64,000 nucleotides of DNA from an uncultured Myxococcales bacterium. Its GTDB lineage: Bacteria > Myxococcota_A > UBA9042 > DTJE01. The notes beneath the pieces are model-generated. The model worked only from the letters and a program-made list of their open reading frames with translations, ran no database searches and had not been told where the DNA came from. Shown here one piece after another: positions 7,931 through 16,504 of this stretch. The translations under genes and the position numbers were made by a program. Position 1 is the first letter of the stretch; the number at the start of each line of letters is the position of its first letter. The stretch lies in assembly GCA_937975765.1 (NCBI GenBank), contig CALJUR010000002.1, positions 87,445 to 151,444 on the forward strand, written 5' to 3'.

Positions 7931-8800
7931 ATGCCGGGATTCGTGGAATGGGGGCTGGAACTGGTCCGGCGCGCTTCGTCGGACCTGTCGCCGGACGTCG
8001 AGGCGGTGGTTCGGCGGGGCCGCGACGCCGAGCCCGAGGGCTCCACGGCGCGGAACGTGCTGGACAGCATCCTGGAGAACGTGGAGATGTCCCGGGCGGA
8101 CGGCACGCCGATCTGCCAGGACACCGGGCTGACCAGTTTCTTCGTGCACCTGCCGAAGGGGTACGACGCGGAGGCCATCCGGGCGGACCTGCAGGAGGCG
8201 ATCCGGCAGGCCACGAAACTGGGCTACCTGCGGCCCAACTCGGTGCACCCGATCACCGAGAAGAACACCGGCGACAACGTCGGCGTGGACCTGCCCCACA
8301 TCGAATTCGAACCGGCTGCCGACGACGCCGTGACGATCGACCTGATCCTGAAAGGCGGCGGCAGCGAGAACTGCGGTGCCCAGTACCGACTGCCAGACGC
8401 CTCGATCAAGGCCGGGCGCGACCTGGCGGGCGTCGAGCGCTGCGTGATCGATGCGGTGCACAAGGCGCAGGGCCAGGGCTGCGCGCCCGGCATCCTGGGT
8501 ATCTGCATCGGCGGCGACCGGGCCGGCAGTTACATGGGGGCCAAGAAGCAGCTGCTGCGGCACCTGGACGACGTGAACCCCGACCCGAAGCTGGCCGAGC
8601 TGGAGGCGACGCTGCTGTCGAAGTGCAACCAGCTGGGCATCGGCCCGATGGGCTTCGGCGGGCTGACGACGCTGCTGGGCGTGAAGATCGGCTGGATGCA
8701 CCGGCATCCCGCGTCGTTCTTCGTATCCATCGCCTACTGCTGCTGGGCCGATCGGCGGCGCCGCCTGGTCGTCCGCGATGGCGTGGCGCAGGTCCTGTAG
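7931..8800 (+). CDS. Fumarate hydratase class I, alpha subunit
   Basis: Alpha (N-terminal) subunit of the two-subunit oxygen-sensitive 4Fe-4S fumarase, which interconverts fumarate and malate in the TCA cycle. 289 residues. Three conserved Cys contexts expected to hold the cluster are visible: DGTPICQDTG, GGSENCGAQY and SKCNQLGIGPMG. The family's PITEKNTGDN segment is also present. ATG 7931 follows GGGGAGGTCGCAC. The beta subunit gene starts 11 nt after its stop. It could also act as an L(+)-tartrate dehydratase subunit, which shares this fold, but nothing local suggests tartrate. Confidence 0.93.
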   Translation: MPGFVEWGLELVRRASSDLSPDVEAVVRRGRDAEPEGSTARNVLDSILENVEMSRADGTPICQDTGLTSFFVHLPKGYDAEAIRADLQEAIRQATKLGYLRPNSVHPITEKNTGDNVGVDLPHIEFEPAADDAVTIDLILKGGGSENCGAQYRLPDASIKAGRDLAGVERCVIDAVHKAQGQGCAPGILGICIGGDRAGSYMGAKKQLLRHLDDVNPDPKLAELEATLLSKCNQLGIGPMGFGGLTTLLGVKIGWMHRHPASFFVSIAYCCWADRRRRLVVRDGVAQVL

Positions 8801-8811
8801 GGGAGGTCATC

Positions 8812-9402
8812 ATGAAGAAGGAACCGATCCGGCTGGTGCTGCCCGCATCCGAGGAGACCCTGCGCGCGCTGCGCATCGGCGACGAGGTGCTGATCACCGG
8901 GACCGTGGTCACGGCCCGCGACATGGCCCACAAGTACATGGTGGAAAAGAAGCCCGACTCGCTGCGGGACATCCTGACGGGCGGGCTGATCTACCACTGC
9001 GGCCCGATCATGGTGAAGGAGGGCGACGGCTGGCGCATCGTGTCCGCCGGGCCGACCACGTCCTCACGCGAGGAACCCTACCAGGCCGACGTCATCGAGA
9101 CGTACCGGCTGGCGGGCGTCATCGGGAAGGGCGGCATGGGCGAGAAGACCAGCGCCGGCCTGAAGAAGTGCGGCGCGGTCTACTTCCACGCGGTCGGCGG
9201 TGCCGGCACCCTGCTGGCGAAGCGCGTGAAGAAGGTCCGCGAGGTCCGCATGCTGGAGGAATTCGGCGTTCCCGAGGCCTTCTGGGTCCTGGAGGTCGTG
9301 GACTTCCCGGTGGTCGTGACGATGGATTCGGTCGGCGGCAGCCTGCACCGCGAGGTGCTGGAAGCGTCCTCGATCCAGCGGAAGGAACTGCTGGGGTTGT
9401 AG
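8812..9402 (+). CDS. Fumarate hydratase class I, beta subunit
   Basis: Beta (C-terminal) subunit partner of the preceding gene. 196 residues with the diagnostic TGTVVTARDMAHKYM, GLIYHCGPIM, GPTTSSREEPY and GKGGMGEKT motifs, in the order found in two-subunit fumarases. ATG 8812 follows GGGGAGGTCATC and lies 11 nt after the alpha stop, so the two form an operon. The TAG stop at 9400-9402 starts a degenerate hairpin-repeat-like sequence (TGTAGGAGGCGGGGG). Confidence 0.93.
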   Translation: MKKEPIRLVLPASEETLRALRIGDEVLITGTVVTARDMAHKYMVEKKPDSLRDILTGGLIYHCGPIMVKEGDGWRIVSAGPTTSSREEPYQADVIETYRLAGVIGKGGMGEKTSAGLKKCGAVYFHAVGGAGTLLAKRVKKVREVRMLEEFGVPEAFWVLEVVDFPVVVTMDSVGGSLHREVLEASSIQRKELLGL

Positions 9403-9511
9403 GAGGCGGGGGCGGGGCCGGTCGTTCAGTGCGCCCGAGGCGACTCCGGCTGCGTCCAGAGTTTCCTGCGGAAACCCGTGGACTCCGCCTGCGTGCTCGG
9501 GCGGGCCCCAA

Positions 9512-9540
9512 GGCGGGGGGCGGGGCCCCCGCCCTACATT
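9512..9540 (-). repeat. GC-rich hairpin element
   Basis: Full copy, GGCGGGGGGCGGGGCC then CCCGCCCTACA on the plus strand. It lies in a 236-bp gap between the fumarase operon and the phasin-like gene. Its two flanks share the short near-repeat GCGCCC(G/C)AGGCGACTCCG. Confidence 0.8.
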
Positions 9541-9613
9541 GGATGCGCCCCAGGCGACTCCGTTGGCGCGCGAGCGTATGCGGCGGGCGAAACCCGTCCG
9601 CATCATGCGAGCG

Positions 9614-9645
9614 GGCGTAGGCCGCGCGCAGCGTCGGCCTACGCC
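9614..9645 (-). terminator. 10-bp stem hairpin at the 3' end of the phasin-like gene
   Basis: GGCGTAGGCC and GGCCTACGCC pair perfectly around a 12-nt loop. The stem includes the TAG stop codon of the minus-strand gene. Probable transcript end or stabiliser; there is no clear U-tract on the minus strand. Confidence 0.5.
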
Positions 9646-10250
9646 TTCTTGGTTGCGGGCTTCTTCGCCGTGGCCGCCGGCTTCGCAGCCGCCGCCTTCC
9701 TTGCGTCGGCCATTGCCACCTTCGCGTCGCGCACCTGCTCGGCCAGCTTGCGGACGTCCGCCTTCACGGCCTTCAGGCCGGCGACCTCCTTGCCCAGCTT
9801 CTCGATCGCGACCTCCAGGCGAGCGACCTGGTCGGCCTGCGGCACCTTGAGGAACGCCAGGATCTCGGCGCGGAATGCCTCGGTATGGCGGGCCAGTTCG
9901 CTGGCCTTCAGGCGCTCGATCACCTCGGGCACCGTCAGCCTGCCGTACCGGTCCACCAGGTCGTGCACCCGGATGTCGCCCAGCAGCTCGTGCAGCGCCT
10001 TCTGGCCCTTCTCCAGCGCCTCGTGGCCCTTCTTCTCGATGGCCTCCTGCCCCTTGGCCAGGACGTCCTGCCCCTTCTGCAGGGCCTCCTGTCCCTTGGC
10101 CAGCGCCTCGTGGCCCTTTGCGGCCTTGGCCTTCGCCTTCGCCGCGACCTCGTCGGCGACCTGGCGGCCCTTGCCGGTCAGCCCCTTCAATTTCTCCTTC
10201 GAGCCCTCGAGGATGTCCTTCACCTGGTTGCCGAGTTCCTTCGGATTCAT
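9639..10250 (-). CDS. Phasin-like heptad-repeat protein with Ala/Lys-rich tail
   Basis: 203 residues, nearly all predicted helical. Residues about 45-85 hold six tandem heptads of the form KG(H/Q)EALx, which would make an amphipathic coiled coil. The middle (RLTVPEVIERLKASELARHTEA) is globular-like, and a second coiled coil follows (ARLEVAIEKLGKEVAGLKAVKADVRKLAEQV). The C-terminus AAAKPAATAKKPATKKA resembles phasin or histone H1-like tails. No family can be named with confidence. A storage-granule surface protein or a nucleoid-associated protein are both possible. It is likely highly expressed: near-consensus promoter, strong ribosome site (AAGGGAGG) and an operator-like dyad in the leader. 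Monocistronic. Confidence 0.8.
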   Translation of the reverse strand: MNPKELGNQVKDILEGSKEKLKGLTGKGRQVADEVAAKAKAKAAKGHEALAKGQEALQKGQDVLAKGQEAIEKKGHEALEKGQKALHELLGDIRVHDLVDRYGRLTVPEVIERLKASELARHTEAFRAEILAFLKVPQADQVARLEVAIEKLGKEVAGLKAVKADVRKLAEQVRDAKVAMADARKAAAAKPAATAKKPATKKA

Positions 10251-10264
10251 GATTCGTACCTCCC

Positions 10265-10287
10265 TTCAAGGTTACCTGGACCTTGAA
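10265..10287 (-). promoter_or_regulatory. Operator-like dyad in the leader of the phasin-like gene
   Basis: TTCAAGGT and ACCTTGAA form an 8-bp perfect dyad with a 7-nt spacer, between the predicted transcription start (about 10284) and the ribosome site. It could be a repressor operator or an mRNA hairpin that gates translation. Confidence 0.5.
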
Positions 10288-10290
10288 AGG

Positions 10291-10318
10291 ACTATAACGC
10301 GACGCGTCAAAATGTCAA
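10291..10318 (-). promoter_or_regulatory. Near-consensus sigma-70 promoter of the phasin-like gene
   Basis: On the minus strand TTGACA (10313-10318), a 16-bp spacer and TATAGT (10291-10296). This is the best housekeeping promoter match noticed in the window. Confidence 0.75.
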
Positions 10319-10372
10319 TGGGGCGTATTCAAATGGGTTTCCTGCGGCGTACGGAGGGTCCTTCAGGCTGCG

Positions 10373-11683
10373 TCAATCGGTCCAGAGCGGGGCTGCGGCC
10401 TCGCTGGGTGGCGCCGACAGGTCGGACACCAGGGGCAGCACCGAGGCCAGGGCAGAGGCCAGCGGGCGGCGACGCCGGAACTCGTTCCCCAGCGAACAGG
10501 CCGCGCGTTCGAAGGCCATCGACACGTCGAACAGCGCCTCGGGCGGGCGCTCGGTGGCGAACATCTGGACGCGCAGCGAGCCCGCGGTGTCCAGCAGCAT
10601 CCGGCGGACCTCCGCCGAGGGCACGTCGGGATCGGAATGCAGCACGGAGGCGCTGACGACCGCCTCGACGAAGGCGTCCGCCTCCAGCGTTCCGACCTGT
10701 GCGGCCCGCAGCCGGGCCCCGGCGCGATCGACGATCGCCTCGCACAGCGCCGACCGGCTGGGCTCGGAAAGGCCCGGCGCGACCGCCGCCAGCAGCCTCA
10801 GCGCGAACATGTCGGCCTGGGCCACGAGGCCGCGCGCGGCGCCCCCGCCCTTCTGCAGGCCCTTCTCCATTGCCGGCAGCAGCGCGGCGCGGACCAGCGA
10901 TTCCAGCGCGCGCACGGACGGATCACCCGCGGTCAGCAGGCGGGAGGCGCGGCCCAGGATCAAGATGCCGCCTGCCAGCCCCGCGTCGACGACCTGCCGG
11001 CAGGCCTCGAAGAACTCGTTGCGTCCCCGGTTGCGGGCCATGGCGCCCGCCAGCAGGGCGACCACGGCCTCGTCGGTGCCCTCCGAAAGGACCACCGCCC
11101 ACTCGGTCGGAGAGGACGGGAACAGGGCGGAAGGGACGACACGGTCCAGGACCCGGGCCCGGGGCAGCGTCTGGGACAGGGCCAGGAACAGGCGGGCCCG
11201 CGCCTCGGGCGGGAGTTCCATCGACGCCAGGGCGTCCACGAGACGATCCACGCGTTCCGGGTGGAAGTCGGCTCCCGAGTCCGCACCCTCCGCCAGGGCC
11301 AGGGTCAGCAGGGAGTCGCCGAAGTCGCGGGCGGCCGGGGCCGGTATCGACCGCGCGGCCTGCCGCAGCACGTCGTAGCCTGCGCCGAGGTCCACGTCCA
11401 GCAGCAGGGGAAGCAGGCTGCCCAGTCCGGACACTGCCGCACGGCCCCGGCAGGCCAGGGAGGCCGCCAACTGGGTGCCGATGCGTCGCGAGGCCTCCTG
11501 GCGGTTGGCGGGCGCCAGCAGCCATTCCAGCGTTTCCGAGTGTGCCGGTCCCGCGAACGTAGGGGCCCGGGAGAAGTCGGGCAGGAATGCCTGCGGCCCC
11601 TGGCAGCAAAGCCAGGCGTGCAGTTCCAGGAGGTCGTGAGGGTCCAGCCGGCGTTCCATCGCGGACCCGTCCATGGCGGGCAT
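10373..11683 (-). CDS. Hypothetical protein, helical
   Basis: 436 residues, not recognised. It is Ala/Leu-rich with regularly spaced short helices (for example VDRLVDALASMELPPEARARLFLALSQTL), which might form an alpha-solenoid (HEAT/ARM-like) fold. That is an impression, not a domain match. No signal peptide or membrane span is seen. ATG 11683 was chosen because GGGGAGGGACCC precedes it; in-frame ATGs at 11731, 11674 and 11659 lack a ribosome site. A TTGGCA-18-TACGAT promoter lies upstream. The next gene on this strand ends 91 nt upstream, so it may be transcribed independently. Confidence 0.75.
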   Translation of the reverse strand: MPAMDGSAMERRLDPHDLLELHAWLCCQGPQAFLPDFSRAPTFAGPAHSETLEWLLAPANRQEASRRIGTQLAASLACRGRAAVSGLGSLLPLLLDVDLGAGYDVLRQAARSIPAPAARDFGDSLLTLALAEGADSGADFHPERVDRLVDALASMELPPEARARLFLALSQTLPRARVLDRVVPSALFPSSPTEWAVVLSEGTDEAVVALLAGAMARNRGRNEFFEACRQVVDAGLAGGILILGRASRLLTAGDPSVRALESLVRAALLPAMEKGLQKGGGAARGLVAQADMFALRLLAAVAPGLSEPSRSALCEAIVDRAGARLRAAQVGTLEADAFVEAVVSASVLHSDPDVPSAEVRRMLLDTAGSLRVQMFATERPPEALFDVSMAFERAACSLGNEFRRRRPLASALASVLPLVSDLSAPPSEAAAPLWTD

Positions 11684-11729
11684 GGGTCCCTCCCCGGCGT
11701 TGATTCCAGCCTCGGGTGTACCGGACCGC

Positions 11730-11759
11730 ATCGTAGACCGCCTCGCTCCCGGATGCCAA
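11730..11759 (-). promoter_or_regulatory. Possible sigma-70 promoter of the 436-residue hypothetical gene
   Basis: TTGGCA (11754-11759), 18-bp spacer, TACGAT (11730-11735) on the minus strand, 47 nt upstream of the chosen ATG. Confidence 0.4.
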
Positions 11760-11773
11760 GTTCGGGACGAACC

Positions 11774-13765
11774 CTACCGATCGGGGGGCCGATTCGCAAC
11801 CCGGAATTCGTCGAGATCCGCCGCGTCCAGCGGCAGCAGGGCCAGCAGCACCTCGGGTACCGCGATGCCGATCCGGAGGGCTTCCATGCCGGTGTAGGGG
11901 CGGTTCGGGAACCGCGTCATGGCCAGGGGAACGGCCCCCGCCACCCGACGCACCTGCCGGCAGGACGGGAGGAGCGTGTCCGGGTGCAACGCCCGGTAGC
12001 ACTCCAGCCCCTGGTAGAAGACGATCGGCCGGTCCGGCACGCGCCCGGAGGCCAGGAAGGACCGGAACCCTTCCACCTGCCAGTCCGCACCGTGCAGCCA
12101 GCCCAGCGCCGTGAAAAGGTGGCCCGTGCGGAACACGTCCAGCACGGTCCCGCCCACGACCCGCGCCGCCGCGCCCAGGTCCAGGTCGTCGTCCGGCACC
12201 AGGACCAGGGCGCGGGGGGGAAGAGCGTCCACGGCCTTGCGGGCGAAGGCGAACTCGCGCTGGGTGTCGAAGTCGTTGTCGGCGATCATCGAACGGTGCG
12301 TCAGGACCGGGGACGCCAGCACCAGCCCGGCGCAGGCCCATGCCACCGCGGGCACCCGAACGCGCTGCGCGAACCATTCGGCGATCCTGAAGGCCCCCAG
12401 CCCGACCGAGGTCGCGACCACCCCGGTGAACAGCACGTGGTGCCGCATCCCCTCCAGCGGGGCGATGCCGGTGCCGACCATGCGGGTCAGGTGGAAGCCG
12501 AACCACGGCAGCAGCAGCAGCATCGCCGCGGCGGGGGGGAAGGCCAGGGGGCGGTCGTCGCGCGCGGGCAGCAGGCCCGCGAACCACGCCACCAGGAACG
12601 CCAGGGGGAACACGCCGGGCATCACCAGCCAGGTGGGATAGAAGCGGTCGTCCGGCAGCATCCCGTATGGCCACGTGACGTGCATCTCGAAGCCGGGCAG
12701 TTCGGGCGTCGTCACGTTGCCGGGCCACAGCGGGTTGCCGGGCCAGGACAGCAGCGCCACCGCCAGGAACAGCAAGCCCGCGGCGCCCGCGAACACCGTC
12801 CTCAGGGACGCCTCGCCGGCGAACCGCGCGGCCGGCTCGGCGTACCGCTTCGAGTCCCACGCCACCGCCAGGACCAGCAGCAGGAAGATCTCGACGGGCA
12901 CCAGCATGCCGGTGGCCTTGGACGCCTGCACCGGGACCTGGCGCATCAGCAGGACCGCCTGGACCAGGAAGGGCAACGCCAGGGCCATCGCCGCCCCCGA
13001 CCACGCAAGGATCGGGCGCAGGCGCCTCCACCCGGCCGTGCGCGCCGCGATCGCCACGTGCATCGCCACCAGGACAGGCGCCACCCCCAGCCCCTCCATC
13101 CGCGTCTGCACGAAGGCCAGCATCGACAGCGCGTACAGGGCCGCGTCCAGGTGCCGGCGCCCGTCCAGCCACGCCAGCAGGTGCACGAAGCCCGCGACCA
13201 GCAGCACCGAGGCCGGGGTCTCCAGGTTGAAGCCGTTGGCGAAGTATACGGCGGTGGGATAGGCGGCGAACGCCAGGGCCGCCAGCGTCGCGGCCACCCG
13301 CGATCCGGACAGCCTTCGGGCCAGCAGGAAGACGGGCACGACCCCCAGCGCGCCGGCAATCGTCGTCATCGCGAACGCGGCGTCCAGCGACGGCCCGAAC
13401 GCCATGCTGACCAGGTGCAGCAGCCCGCGCCATGCGGGGGGGTAGTTCAGGCCCACGTGCACCGACAGGCCGTCCCGGGCCCATGCCGCGATGTCGACCA
13501 GGTGGGACAGGTCGGAATGGGCGGTCAGGACCACGGTGCGGGGGGCGGACAGCCAGCGGACGGCCAGCGCCGCGACCGCCAGGGCCAGCACCAGCAGGGC
13601 GTCCAGCGGCCGGCGCCGCGCCGAGGTCGCCATGCGGACCCCGGCCAGCACCAGGTAGAGAAGCATCGTCCCGATCGCCAGGAGATTGACGACGGCCTGC
13701 AGGTCGGAGCGGACGACCGGTGCGGACGCCTGGGCGAGGACCGTCAGCGGGATCGGCAGCGTCAC
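11774..13765 (-). CDS. Polytopic membrane protein, probable GT-C type glycosyltransferase
   Basis: 663 residues with about 11-13 hydrophobic segments in the first 460 residues, then a soluble domain of about 200 residues. The overall plan is two N-terminal helices, a short loop with acidic residues (TAHSDLSHLVDIAAWARDG), a GLNYPPAWRGLLHLV re-entrant-like segment and many following helices. This resembles dolichyl-phosphate-mannose/lipid-linked sugar GT-C transferases (GT39/PMT-like). The donor and acceptor are unknown. The start is GTG 13765, the only start that keeps the first membrane helix; its ribosome site is weak. It ends 91 nt before the downstream hypothetical gene, and a 31-nt gap separates it from the ROK kinase upstream. 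Confidence 0.65.
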   Translation of the reverse strand: MTLPIPLTVLAQASAPVVRSDLQAVVNLLAIGTMLLYLVLAGVRMATSARRRPLDALLVLALAVAALAVRWLSAPRTVVLTAHSDLSHLVDIAAWARDGLSVHVGLNYPPAWRGLLHLVSMAFGPSLDAAFAMTTIAGALGVVPVFLLARRLSGSRVAATLAALAFAAYPTAVYFANGFNLETPASVLLVAGFVHLLAWLDGRRHLDAALYALSMLAFVQTRMEGLGVAPVLVAMHVAIAARTAGWRRLRPILAWSGAAMALALPFLVQAVLLMRQVPVQASKATGMLVPVEIFLLLVLAVAWDSKRYAEPAARFAGEASLRTVFAGAAGLLFLAVALLSWPGNPLWPGNVTTPELPGFEMHVTWPYGMLPDDRFYPTWLVMPGVFPLAFLVAWFAGLLPARDDRPLAFPPAAAMLLLLPWFGFHLTRMVGTGIAPLEGMRHHVLFTGVVATSVGLGAFRIAEWFAQRVRVPAVAWACAGLVLASPVLTHRSMIADNDFDTQREFAFARKAVDALPPRALVLVPDDDLDLGAAARVVGGTVLDVFRTGHLFTALGWLHGADWQVEGFRSFLASGRVPDRPIVFYQGLECYRALHPDTLLPSCRQVRRVAGAVPLAMTRFPNRPYTGMEALRIGIAVPEVLLALLPLDAADLDEFRVANRPPDR

Positions 13766-13796
13766 GGGGGCCTCGCGAAAGGGGACCCGGCCGATC

Positions 13797-14774
13797 CTAC
13801 CCGGCGGGGGCCTCGCGGGACGCCTCGTCGAACAGGGCGGCGGCCCCGAGTATCCCCCCGTCCTCCCACAGCGCGCAAGGGACGACGCGGGCCGCCTCGT
13901 TGATGCACCGGTAGCCCCGGGTCGGCAGTTCGTCCAGCAGGGTGGGCAGGAACGCGGGCCAGGCCCGGGCCAGGCCGCCGGCCAGCACCACCAGCGGCAC
14001 GTCCAGGACCTGCAGCAGGGCCCCGATCCCGATCGCCAGGTAGCGGCCGAACCGCTCGAAATACTCGGTGCACCGCGGGTCGCCGGTCATCGCGGCCTCG
14101 TACAACTGCCGCGGCAGGTCCGGGTCGGCGGCTGCCACGTCGGTCAGGCCGCCGAACAGGCGATCCTCGCGGACGCGGTTCCGCAGGCCGTTGGCCGACG
14201 CGTACTGCTCCAGGCAGCCGCGGTTGCCGCACTGGCACGGGAAGCCGTTCGGCTCGACGGTGGCATGGCCGATCTCGCCGGCCATGCCCTGGGCGCCGCG
14301 GTACAGCCGGCCGTCCAGGAACAGGCCGCCCCCGATGCCGCTGCCCAGGGTCAGCAGGGCGAAGTCGCGGTGGCCGGCCCCCGCACCGTACAGGGCCTCC
14401 CCCATCGTGACGGCGTTGGCGTCGTTGTCCAGGAAGACCGGGCAGTCGAGGCGATCGGCCAGCAGGTCCCGCAGCGGGAAGTGCGACCACGCCGGGAAGT
14501 TGGGCGAGTGCACGACGACGCCTTCGTCGAACCGGACCGCGCCCGCTGCCCCGATGCTGACCGCCGCCAGGTCCGCCGGCCCCAGGCCCGCGCCCGCGCA
14601 CAGCCCCCGCACCACCGCCTCCAGCCGGTCGATCGTCCCGTCCTGGGTCTTGCCTTCCAGGGTCAGGAAGGTCGTGTCCCGGGTCTGGATGACGCCGTCC
14701 CGGACCAGCCCCGCCTTGACGCGGGTGCCGCCCAGGTCGATCGCCGCCACCCGCCTGTCCGGATGGTCGCTCAC
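13797..14774 (-). CDS. ROK-family sugar kinase (glucokinase-like)
   Basis: 325 residues. The N-terminal phosphate-binding motif is AIDLGGTRVKAG. The catalytic Asp lies in FLDNDANAVTMGE. The ROK signature GEIGHATVEPNG is followed by the zinc motif CQCGNRGCLEQYAS. Together these support an ATP-dependent hexose kinase; glucose is the most common substrate, N-acetyl sugars the main alternative. GTG 14774 overlaps the preceding stop (GTGA), so translation is coupled to the nucleotidyltransferase. As third gene of the HAD-nucleotidyltransferase-ROK operon, it could supply glucose 6-phosphate to the inositol-phosphate synthase encoded divergently nearby. That pathway role is inferred. Confidence 0.88.
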   Translation of the reverse strand: MSDHPDRRVAAIDLGGTRVKAGLVRDGVIQTRDTTFLTLEGKTQDGTIDRLEAVVRGLCAGAGLGPADLAAVSIGAAGAVRFDEGVVVHSPNFPAWSHFPLRDLLADRLDCPVFLDNDANAVTMGEALYGAGAGHRDFALLTLGSGIGGGLFLDGRLYRGAQGMAGEIGHATVEPNGFPCQCGNRGCLEQYASANGLRNRVREDRLFGGLTDVAAADPDLPRQLYEAAMTGDPRCTEYFERFGRYLAIGIGALLQVLDVPLVVLAGGLARAWPAFLPTLLDELPTRGYRCINEAARVVPCALWEDGGILGAAALFDEASREAPAG

Positions 14775-15535
14775 TCGGACGGTTCCCAGTTGCGGGTCAG
14801 GAAGTCCGCCTCGTTCATCAGCCGCTCCTCGGCGGCCTCCAGTTCCTGCAGGGTGTCGATTTCCAGCCAGCCCAGCCCGGACAGGTCGCAGATCGACGCC
14901 GGCCGCCCGCCGTCCGCCAGCGCCTGCACGACCTCCTCGGCGACGCCGTTCTCGGGCCGCGTGGCCAGCACCGTCCGGAAGCACTCGCGCCACGCCTTCG
15001 CGCCCTCCGGCCGCACCAGCGTCATGCCGATGTAGCCGCAGTTCCACTGGTCCAGTTTCTTGCTGATCCGGACGACGCGCCGGTCCCCGTCCAGGGCCAC
15101 CTTCATGTCGTCCGCGCCCAGCGGCCGATCGAAATCCGTGGCGCACACCACGTCGCCCGGCGTCGCGGTGAAACGGTCCGCGAAGGCCAGCGGGTAGATG
15201 TGGTCCACGTTCATCAGCAGGAAGTCGTCGTCCTCCTTCAGCGCCCGGACGCCCGCCGCCACGCTGAGGATGTTGGCCTTCTCGAAATCGGGATTGGACG
15301 CCACCTCGATGTCCGGCGCCTCGACTTCCAGGAACTCGCGCACCAGGTCCTCGCGGTAGCCCGCGACGACCACGATGCGACCGCCCGGGGCCACCGCGCG
15401 GCGGGCGAAGGCCAGGTCGTAGGCCAGCAGCGGCCACCCGGCACAACTGACCAGCGCCTTCGGGACGGTGGCGGTCAGGGGACGCAACCGGGCGCCCAGG
15501 CCCGCGGCCAGCAGGATCACGTTGTTCGGCTTCAT
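14771..15535 (-). CDS. Nucleotidyltransferase, candidate CTP:inositol-1-phosphate cytidylyltransferase
   Basis: 254 residues of the NTP_transferase (GT-A) fold. The nucleotide-binding motif LAAGLGARLRPLTATVPKAL is at the N-terminus (about residues 8-27). MNVDHIYP supplies the metal-binding Asp, and a late CDLSGLGWLEIDTLQELE segment resembles the closing motif of inositol-1-phosphate cytidylyltransferases (IPCT). The family also includes hexose-1-phosphate nucleotidyltransferases, so the substrate is not certain. IPCT is favoured because myo-inositol-phosphate synthase and a CDP-alcohol phosphotransferase are in the same locus. ATG 15535 overlaps the HAD stop (ATGA) and the gene overlaps the ROK start, giving a tight three-gene operon. 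Confidence 0.75.
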   Translation of the reverse strand: MKPNNVILLAAGLGARLRPLTATVPKALVSCAGWPLLAYDLAFARRAVAPGGRIVVVAGYREDLVREFLEVEAPDIEVASNPDFEKANILSVAAGVRALKEDDDFLLMNVDHIYPLAFADRFTATPGDVVCATDFDRPLGADDMKVALDGDRRVVRISKKLDQWNCGYIGMTLVRPEGAKAWRECFRTVLATRPENGVAEEVVQALADGGRPASICDLSGLGWLEIDTLQELEAAEERLMNEADFLTRNWEPSE

Positions 15536-16170
15536 TCGACGATATCCAGCAAGGAGGTCAGGCGATCGACCGTGGGAACCCCGGGGAAGCGGCGCTGGAA
15601 GTCCTGCGCCGTGAAGGTGCCGGTCCGCGCGACGAACCGGACGTGGTTGACCTGGGCCTTCTCGCCGTCCTTCAGCGAATCGCCCACGAAGACCAGTTCG
15701 TCCCCGTCCAGGCCGAAGACCTGCTTCACGTGCCGGAAGTGGTCGGCACCCTTGAAGAAGTTCGGACGGGCGCCCAGCACCAGGTCGAACCGGACGTCGG
15801 GCTCGCGCGCGACGAACTGGTCCACCAGTTCCTGGAAGTTGTTGGACGACACGATGCACTTGAAGCCCTTGTCCTGCAGGCCCCGGACGGCGGACTTCAC
15901 GTCGTCGTCGAAGCGCTCGGCGAAGAACCCGGCGATCTTGGTCGCCTCGAACTCGGCGGCCGCGTCGTCGTTGCGGGGGTCGCCGGGGGCGATCAACTCC
16001 AGTTGCTGCCGGAAGGGCAGGCCCGAGGTGCGCAGGTACTCGGTGCGGGCGAAGGCGAGGTCCAGGCCGTGGCGGCGGTGCATCACGCCGGCGGCGATGT
16101 CGGCGAACCCGCCCATCGTGTCGACCAGCGTCCCGTCGAAATCGAACATCACCGCGCGAGCCCGACCCAT
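15532..16170 (-). CDS. HAD-superfamily phosphatase
   Basis: 212 residues with all HAD motifs: the nucleophile motif FDFDGTLVDT near the N-terminus, the Ser motif IVSSNN, a Lys in the HVKQVFGLDG region, and VFVGDSLKDGEKA for the acidic metal ligands. Likely hydrolyses a phosphomonoester. In the inositol locus it could remove the terminal phosphate from a phosphorylated intermediate, but HAD specificity cannot be read from sequence. ATG 16170 follows GGAGGGACTCG; longer in-frame starts upstream have no ribosome site. First gene of the operon, divergent from ino1. Confidence 0.85.
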   Translation of the reverse strand: MGRARAVMFDFDGTLVDTMGGFADIAAGVMHRRHGLDLAFARTEYLRTSGLPFRQQLELIAPGDPRNDDAAAEFEATKIAGFFAERFDDDVKSAVRGLQDKGFKCIVSSNNFQELVDQFVAREPDVRFDLVLGARPNFFKGADHFRHVKQVFGLDGDELVFVGDSLKDGEKAQVNHVRFVARTGTFTAQDFQRRFPGVPTVDRLTSLLDIVE

Positions 16171-16504
16171 CGAGTCCCTCCGATCCGCGCCAGGCGGTCC
16201 CCGGGGCGAACTTATAGCAGGAGTCGTGCCGCGAAACGAGCCTCGTCCTGCCTGGAGTTGCGGCGATGGGGATCTGCCGGGTGGAGTGTCGTTCATCCAT
16301 CGATTGGCCAAAGCGGGCCGCACGGGTAACGCGACGGCCTCATCCCGCGGCACGGCGCGGGTGGGCCGGCGTCGGCGCATCCCGGTGGCGGCACTGGGCG
16401 GGGCGCTTTCGACGATTTTCGAACAGCATCCGGCAGGCTTCTTGCTAATGGAGGCCGGCAGCCTCCGGGCGGGGCCCAGGGGCGCTCACGGAGAAGGAGG
16501 GGTC
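16171..16504. other. 334-bp divergent intergenic region of the inositol locus
   Basis: Lies between the HAD operon (minus) and ino1 (plus). No gene was seen. It holds a small hairpin (GGAGGC/GCCTCC, 16450-16466) and an AT-richer patch around 16405-16450 that may contain the ino1 promoter, but no clear -35/-10 pair could be assigned. Confidence 0.5.

Noticed and set aside
10637..13903. 1088-codon plus-strand frame over the hypothetical and GT-C-like genes
   Set aside because: The minus-strand frames show membrane helices and ribosome sites. The plus-strand product is Gln/His/Arg-rich noise.
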